From positions 1 through 9,086 of the forward strand of contig RFIU01000241.1 in the NCBI GenBank assembly GCA_003695555.1: 9,086 bases of DNA. Reading direction: 5' to 3'. The translations under genes were made by a program, and so were the position numbers. Source of the DNA: Alphaproteobacteria bacterium (GTDB lineage Bacteria > Pseudomonadota > Alphaproteobacteria > Sphingomonadales > Rhodothalassiaceae). Positions 5,617 to 9,086 of the stretch are shown here, piece after piece (within the stretch, counting starts at the first letter, position 1; every line of letters starts with the position of its first letter). Under the pieces are notes generated by a model. It searched no databases, was not told the DNA's origin, and worked only from the letters and a program-made list of their open reading frames with translations.

Positions 5617-6315
5617 ATGGACGCCCGGGAAACCGTTGAACCGATGAGCCGGCCGGCACGCAGGCGGCTGGCCTGGCACCCCCATGCGCGCCGCCGGCGG
5701 CGAGCCGGTGACCGGCGCGGCGCAGCGCCCGTGACCCGTCTTTTCATTCTCGAGCCGGAGCGGATGGTCGAGGAGCCGCTGGCGGCCGTCTCTGCCCTGC
5801 CGGCTGGCGTGGACGTGCTGCTGCGTGGCTATCGGATGCCCGCTCGCCCGGTCTTTGCCCGCCGGCTTGCGCGCCTGTGCCGACGTCAGGGGCGGCGGCT
5901 GCTGATCGCCTGCGATACGGAGCTGGCAGCAGGACCGCATGCCGATGGCCTGCATCTTGGCGAAGAGTTGGCACGAGCGAGCGCCCCGCGACGCGGCCTT
6001 CCACCCGCTCGCCTGCTGTCGGTGGCGGTTCATTCGCGTCGCGCCCTCGCCCGCGCGATGCAGGTCGGCGCCGACCTCGTTCTGCTTTCACCCGTTTTTG
6101 CCACTCGAAGCCATCCGGGTTCCCCTTTTCTCGGCCCGCATCGTCTCGCCAGACTGATCGCCCGCCCCGGCGCCGGGACCCGTCGGCCGCGATTCCTGGC
6201 GCTGGGAGGCATCGATCCGCTCACCAGCCGACGCCTGCCACCTGGCATCGACGGGATCGCGGCAATCGGCGGCTGGCTGGACGAAGCCACGAAAGGCCGC
6301 CCCTCTCACCCGTAA
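5617..6315 (+). CDS. ThiE/TenI-fold protein, thiamine phosphate synthase-like
   Basis: ThiE couples the pyrimidine and thiazole halves of thiamine; its paralogue TenI isomerises the thiazole. The 232 residues show the shared TIM-barrel landmarks: HADGLHLGEE (108-117), LLSVAVHSRRALARAMQVGA (133-152), DLVLLSPVFATRSHPGSP (153-170) with LGP after it, FLALGGID (193-200) and IDGIAAIGGW (211-220). Residues expected in true ThiE are altered: the Q-x-R-x-K strand reads VLLRGYRM, and the NDR loop reads ACDTEL. The VHS at 138-140 instead resembles TenI, where that His is catalytic. I therefore leave the symbol blank. The N-terminal ~38 residues are Arg-rich and look disordered. I chose ATG 5617 because AGGAGG (5600-5605) lies 11 bases upstream; ATG 5644 has no site. 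It is divergent from yggS and convergent with the porin-like gene. Confidence 0.78.
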   Translation: MDARETVEPMSRPARRRLAWHPHARRRRRAGDRRGAAPVTRLFILEPERMVEEPLAAVSALPAGVDVLLRGYRMPARPVFARRLARLCRRQGRRLLIACDTELAAGPHADGLHLGEELARASAPRRGLPPARLLSVAVHSRRALARAMQVGADLVLLSPVFATRSHPGSPFLGPHRLARLIARPGAGTRRPRFLALGGIDPLTSRRLPPGIDGIAAIGGWLDEATKGRPSHP

Positions 6316-6423
6316 CAGCCGCCGGCCGGGTATCGCGCGGGCAGGCGGATACCCCCGCCACGCAGACCTTGCGGCGTGCAGAAGCCGTCATGAACGTGTC
6401 GCAGGAGCGGAACCGATAGACGA
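6316..6423. other. Convergent intergenic gap with a 7-bp inverted repeat
   Basis: The gap lies between the stops of the ThiE/TenI-like gene and the porin-like gene. GGGTATC (6328-6334) and GATACCC (6348-6354) are perfect complements around a GC-rich 13-base loop. There is no T tract on either strand, so a bidirectional terminator is possible but weak. A further CACGC/GCGTG pair lies at about 6360-6378. No gene is seen. Confidence 0.35.
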
Positions 6424-7539
6424 TCAGAAGCGCAGCCGGGTGCCGAGATAGAGAACGCCGCTGCGTTCGGCGAGATCCTGATTCAACAGAAGCCGGCTGG
6501 AATAATCGAACAACCGCACACCGCCGGAAACCCGCAGTCGTCGTGAAATCTGATAGGCGGCACCGAGTTCTAGACGATAGAAATTCTCGTCTCTATTCGC
6601 TCCGACCAGCGAAGAAAGCGTATCCGAACGCGTGAAACCCCCGAGCGACACCATCGTCTCGAAGCCGCCGCTGCGCCAGCCGAAACCGACATCGAAGCCG
6701 CGCGTGCGTCCCCCATCAAGCCCCCCCTCTTCGCGCGATACGCCGGCACCGAGCGAAAAGCCCTGATAATTGACCGAAAGGCCGACGTGGAAGGCGCGCC
6801 GCTCGATCGGCGAGAGCAGGTCGTCCTCGCCATAGCCGAAGACATCACCGCCCTCGAAGAGATACTGCGACCCGACCTCGATGCCGAGCGCATGATCCGG
6901 CCGTCCGGCCGGCGGGTTGACGGTCAGCGAGACACTGGCCTCTCGGTAGCGGGGCGTGAAGCTGCCGATCGGGCGCGCCCGACCGCCGAGATCGAGGCTG
7001 TGCGCGACACCCTCGCGCAGACCGACCCGCGGCGTAAAGGAAAAGCTGGTTCCGACGACGAGGCCGGCTTCGTCCACGGGCATTCGCTGCACCGTATCGC
7101 TCCGTTGCGGACGGATGGATGGCGATGCTCCCTGCCCGTCATCAGCGGATTCGTGCAGGTAAAGGAAATGGGGATCCTCGTCCGCCGACCGTTCGGCATG
7201 GAACCGTTCCTCGGCAGAAGGCCGGCCGGCCCTCTCTTTCGCATCCCCCTGGCGCGGTGAGTCCTGTGCGGGGGCAGCCGTATCGGATGAGCCGGTCGCA
7301 TCGGAACGGTCGAGCCGGACGAGATGGGCAAAGGGGCGATGAAGTGTTGGCGTCTCGGCAAGCAGAATCGGGCGCATCGTGCGGTGTCCGGCTTCGTCCT
7401 CAGGCTCCGCCGCCCCCGGCCCCGCAATGGCATCGCCGGCGGCAAGCGTTCCGGCGAGCAGCAGACCGACGATCAGCACGGCGAAAAGCCCTGCGCCGAT
7501 GCGCCAAGGGCTTGCGCGCATCGTGAAGATGCGGCGCAT
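6424..7539 (-). CDS. Secreted outer-membrane beta-barrel (porin-like) protein
   Basis: The 371 residues divide into three parts. The first is a clear signal peptide, MRRIFTMRASPWR followed by a Leu/Val/Gly-rich core, with a likely cut after GDAIA at about 39. The second is a polar, charged, probably disordered stretch (40-158) rich in Asp, Glu, Arg and Ser. The third is a beta-barrel domain (159-371) with alternating strands such as LVVGTSFSFTPRVG, HALGIEVGSQYLF, FHVGLSVNYQGFSLGAGVSR, GFDVGFGWRSGGFETMVSLG, YRLELGAAYQISRRLRVSGG and VLYLGTRLRF. The terminal Phe with aromatic/aliphatic alternation is the BAM recognition signal of outer-membrane proteins, and the end resembles gram-negative porins. 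The barrel is short, with room for about 8-12 strands. I chose ATG 7539 for the signal peptide (AGGA lies only 3 bases upstream). ATG 7587 (GGAAG upstream, 387 residues) is possible, and the frame opens at 7641. Substrate unknown. Confidence 0.75.
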   Translation of the reverse strand: MRRIFTMRASPWRIGAGLFAVLIVGLLLAGTLAAGDAIAGPGAAEPEDEAGHRTMRPILLAETPTLHRPFAHLVRLDRSDATGSSDTAAPAQDSPRQGDAKERAGRPSAEERFHAERSADEDPHFLYLHESADDGQGASPSIRPQRSDTVQRMPVDEAGLVVGTSFSFTPRVGLREGVAHSLDLGGRARPIGSFTPRYREASVSLTVNPPAGRPDHALGIEVGSQYLFEGGDVFGYGEDDLLSPIERRAFHVGLSVNYQGFSLGAGVSREEGGLDGGRTRGFDVGFGWRSGGFETMVSLGGFTRSDTLSSLVGANRDENFYRLELGAAYQISRRLRVSGGVRLFDYSSRLLLNQDLAERSGVLYLGTRLRF

Positions 7540-7725
7540 CGATCCTGCTGTTGACGATGACCCGCTCACGCTCTCTCGTCCTGGCATTTTTGCTTCCAAG
7601 GGGCGCATGTCCTGTGCGTCACTCCCCTCTCCGGACGGCACGGCCGCATCTTCGCCGGGGAAGAACCCATTCCCTTACGCGCATATGGCCGCCTTTTTAA
7701 TGACATAACGCCATGAAAAAGACCA

Positions 7726-7758
7726 GTGGCATTTGTGCCACAATGGCGGTTTTCCGCC
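7726..7758. repeat. Pair of adjacent perfect hairpins
   Basis: GTGGCA (7726-7731) and TGCCAC (7736-7741) pair around TTTG. Three bases later GGCGG (7745-7749) and CCGCC (7754-7758) pair around TTTT. They lie between the two divergent genes, upstream of both. They may be a regulator site or an RNA structure; no downstream T tract makes a terminator unlikely. Confidence 0.5.
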
Positions 7759-7819
7759 GTTCGGCCGGCCACGGCCGATCGGCTGGAAGATAGAGGTGCC
7801 GACGGCCGGGCGCGGGTAC

Positions 7820-7848
7820 TGGTCAAGACGCGCTTCGCCGGCTATAAG
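7820..7848 (+). promoter_or_regulatory. Candidate promoter for the lipoprotein gene and leuS
   Basis: TGGTCA (7820-7825, four of six matches to TTGACA) is separated by 17 bases from TATAAG (7843-7848, five of six matches to TATAAT). This would give a leader of about 110 bases before ATG 7968. It is the best rightward promoter seen between 7642 and 7967, and it would serve both genes downstream if they are co-transcribed. Confidence 0.45.
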
Positions 7849-7967
7849 CGCGCGGAACCTGCAAGTGCGCACAATCCGACCGACACCGCGGTTGGTGCCG
7901 GTATCGCAAGTCGCCGCCCGCAGACCGGTGCGACTGCGTCGGGGCGATCGAGCAATCGAGGGTGTTC

Positions 7968-8402
7968 ATGACAAGAAGAATTCTCATCGTCGTGATGATG
8001 GCGCTGCTGGGCAGCGTTTCGCTGGCGGCATGCGGTCATAAGCGCGAACCCGGCGAGCCGAAGGTGAGTGCGGTCGGCCTGGGCGTCAACGCCTTTCTCT
8101 GGCGCGCCGCCCTCGACACACTCGCCTTCATGCCGCTGATCGAGACCGACGGCAAGGCCGGCGTCATCGTCACCGACTGGTATTCCGATCCGAGCGCGCC
8201 GGACGAGCGGATGAAGGTTTCGGTCTTCATCCTTTCCCGCAAGCTGCGCGGCGATGCGGTCGAGGTCCATGTCGTGCGCCAGACCCGCAATCCGGCCGGC
8301 ATCTGGGTCAACCGGCCGGTGCAGGCGGCCACCGAGCTGAAGATTGCCGAAGCGATTCTGACCCGCGCGCGGCAGCTGCGCATCGAACGACTCGATCACT
8401 GA
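7968..8402 (+). CDS. DUF3576-like lipoprotein
   Basis: This is a 144-residue predicted lipoprotein of unknown role. The signal is textbook: MTRRILIVVMMALLG, then SVSLAAC with the lipobox LAAC and the lipid-attachment Cys at 22. Ser or Asp inner-membrane retention is not seen at +2 (Gly), so the outer membrane is likely. The mature part reads VGLGVNAFLWRAALDTLAFM, then VIVTDWYSDPSAPDERMKVS, VFILSRKLRGDAVEVHVVRQ and, near the end, IAEAILTRARQLRIERL. From memory of the family, this composition and the position directly before leuS match the alphaproteobacterial DUF3576 proteins. ATG 7968 is chosen because GAGGG (7958-7962) lies 5 bases upstream; GTG 7962 would add two residues and overlap that site. 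leuS follows 114 bases downstream on the same strand, so the two genes may be co-transcribed. Confidence 0.88.
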   Translation: MTRRILIVVMMALLGSVSLAACGHKREPGEPKVSAVGLGVNAFLWRAALDTLAFMPLIETDGKAGVIVTDWYSDPSAPDERMKVSVFILSRKLRGDAVEVHVVRQTRNPAGIWVNRPVQAATELKIAEAILTRARQLRIERLDH

Positions 8403-8407
8403 TCGGC

Positions 8408-8441
8408 GTGCCGCCGGCCCGGCCCTGGTGCCGCCGGCCCG
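8408..8441 (+). repeat. Two-copy 14-base direct repeat with 20-base period
   Basis: GTGCCGCCGGCCCG occurs at 8408-8421 and again at 8428-8441, separated by GCCCTG. The repeat lies just after the lipoprotein stop and upstream of leuS. It contains CCGCCGGC and could form secondary structure, but no function is evident. It may simply be slippage-prone GC-rich sequence. Confidence 0.75.
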
Positions 8442-8516
8442 ACTTCCGCCATCCGCCCGATTGCCCCTTAGGATCGGCGGCAGGTTCATTGTTCAGACGA
8501 GGATCATAGCCGAGCC

Positions 8517-9086
8517 ATGTCCCGCTACAATCCGAAGGTCACCGAAGCCAAGTGGCAGAAGCGTTGGGAAGACGCCCGGGTCTTTCGCGCCGACGAACGC
8601 GACGGGGGGCGCAAATACTACATCCTGGAGATGTTTCCCTATCCCTCTGGGCGCATCCACATGGGGCATGTCCGCAACTACACGATCGGCGACGTCCTGA
8701 CCCGCTATTATCTGGCGAAGGGCTATGACGTCCTGCATCCGATGGGCTGGGACGCCTTCGGCATGCCGGCCGAGAATGCGGCGATGGAAAAGGGCGTGCA
8801 CCCGGCCGACTGGACCTATGACAATATCGCGATGATGCGCGAGCAGCTGAAGAGCGTCGGCCTCGGTCTCGACTGGTCGCGCGAGTTTGCCACCTGCGAT
8901 CCCGAATACTACGGCAAGGAACAGGTGCTGTTCCTGGACTTCTTCGAGCGCGGCCTCGTCTATCGGCGGGAATCCTGGGTGAACTGGGATCCGGTCGATC
9001 GGACGGTGCTCGCCAATGAACAGGTGATCGACGGGCGCGGCTGGCGCTCGGGTGCCGTCGTCGAGCGGCGCAAGCTTCCCCAATGG
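8517..9086 (+). CDS. leuS: Leucyl-tRNA synthetase, N-terminal part (3' end outside window)
   Basis: This is the class I aminoacyl-tRNA synthetase that charges tRNA-Leu with leucine in the cytoplasm, and it is essential. The first 190 residues are visible and the reading frame is open to the window edge. They show MSRYNPKVTEAKWQKRWED, MFPYPSGRIHMGHVRNY with the HIGH-type ATP motif HMGH (48-51), VLHPMGWDAFGMPAENAA, SVGLGLDWSREFATCDPEYY and VNWDPVDRTVLANEQVIDGR, then GWRSGAVVERRKLPQW at the point where the zinc and editing domains begin. ATG 8517 is the usual LeuRS start; GAGGA (8499-8503) is rather far at 13 bases. Known LeuRS proteins are about 850-880 residues, so most of the gene lies beyond the window. 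It lies downstream of the DUF3576-like gene. Confidence 0.98.
   Translation, partial: MSRYNPKVTEAKWQKRWEDARVFRADERDGGRKYYILEMFPYPSGRIHMGHVRNYTIGDVLTRYYLAKGYDVLHPMGWDAFGMPAENAAMEKGVHPADWTYDNIAMMREQLKSVGLGLDWSREFATCDPEYYGKEQVLFLDFFERGLVYRRESWVNWDPVDRTVLANEQVIDGRGWRSGAVVERRKLPQW

Larger units (their letters stand above)
7642..7967. other. Divergent intergenic region between the porin-like gene and the lipoprotein gene
   Basis: This 326-base stretch shows no convincing gene. Its left part (about 7692-7735) is AT-rich against the surrounding sequence and should hold the leftward promoter, but I cannot fix hexamers. Two adjacent hairpins lie at 7726-7758 and a plausible rightward promoter at 7820-7848. 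The 7750-7800 part is GC-rich and repetitive (GGCCGGCC, GGCC). Confidence 0.5.

Noticed and set aside
7726..7741. TGGCAC-like sequence as a sigma54 promoter
   Set aside because: The GG and GC dinucleotides are 7 bases apart instead of the required 10, on both strands; the match reflects the inverted repeat.
7842..8489. 215-codon minus-strand open frame opposite the DUF3576-like gene
   Set aside because: The plus-strand frame has a lipobox, a good ribosome site and family-like sequence; the opposite frame has no recognisable domain.
8493..9083. 196-codon minus-strand open frame opposite leuS
   Set aside because: The plus strand is unmistakably LeuRS; this frame is its shadow.
1..9086. Search for mobile elements, CRISPR arrays, tRNA genes, toxin-antitoxin pairs or phage-defence genes
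   Set aside because: No transposase, integrase, spaced repeat array, cloverleaf-type sequence or defence-type domain was seen by eye; the genes are mainly housekeeping.

Overview
The window is GC-rich chromosomal DNA of an alphaproteobacterium, most likely from or near the Rhodospirillales. That placement rests on four things: the ftsK-lolA-xth gene order, a DUF3576-type lipoprotein directly before leuS, a gram-negative porin-like protein ending in Phe, and the codon bias. No mobile element, CRISPR array, tRNA or rRNA gene was found. Most of the window is housekeeping sequence.

Layout: (i) 1-3164, plus strand: the 3' end of ftsK, a lolA-family gene, a self-contained non-coding element with its own promoter and a strong intrinsic terminator (about 1483-1637), an unrecognised 206-residue protein, and xth (exonuclease III). 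(ii) 3174-5493, minus strand: yggS (PLP homeostasis), then an Rrf2-family regulator and a MoeB/ThiF-type E1-like adenylyltransferase that look like a two-gene operon. The moeB and xth stop codons converge 9 bases apart. (iii) 5617-6315, plus strand: a ThiE/TenI-fold protein divergent from yggS. (iv) 6424-7539, minus strand: a secreted beta-barrel protein convergent with it. (v) 7968-9086, plus strand: a DUF3576-like lipoprotein and the 5' part of leuS, which runs off the window.

The functional themes are chromosome segregation and repair (FtsK, Xth), the cell envelope (LolA, porin-like protein, lipoprotein), cofactor and sulfur-carrier metabolism (MoeB/ThiF, ThiE/TenI, YggS, with an Rrf2 regulator), and translation (LeuRS).

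The strongest unexplained signal is the element at 1483-1637. It has a sigma70-type promoter, a perfect 11-bp hairpin, a short middle hairpin and a perfect 12-bp terminator hairpin. The 3' arm of the first hairpin is also perfectly complementary over 8 nt to the 5' arm of the terminator. That gives the 1:2 / 2:3 / 3:4 arrangement of a transcription attenuator, placed 46 nt before the unrecognised gene. The alternative is a free small RNA with C-rich, anti-Shine-Dalgarno-like loops.
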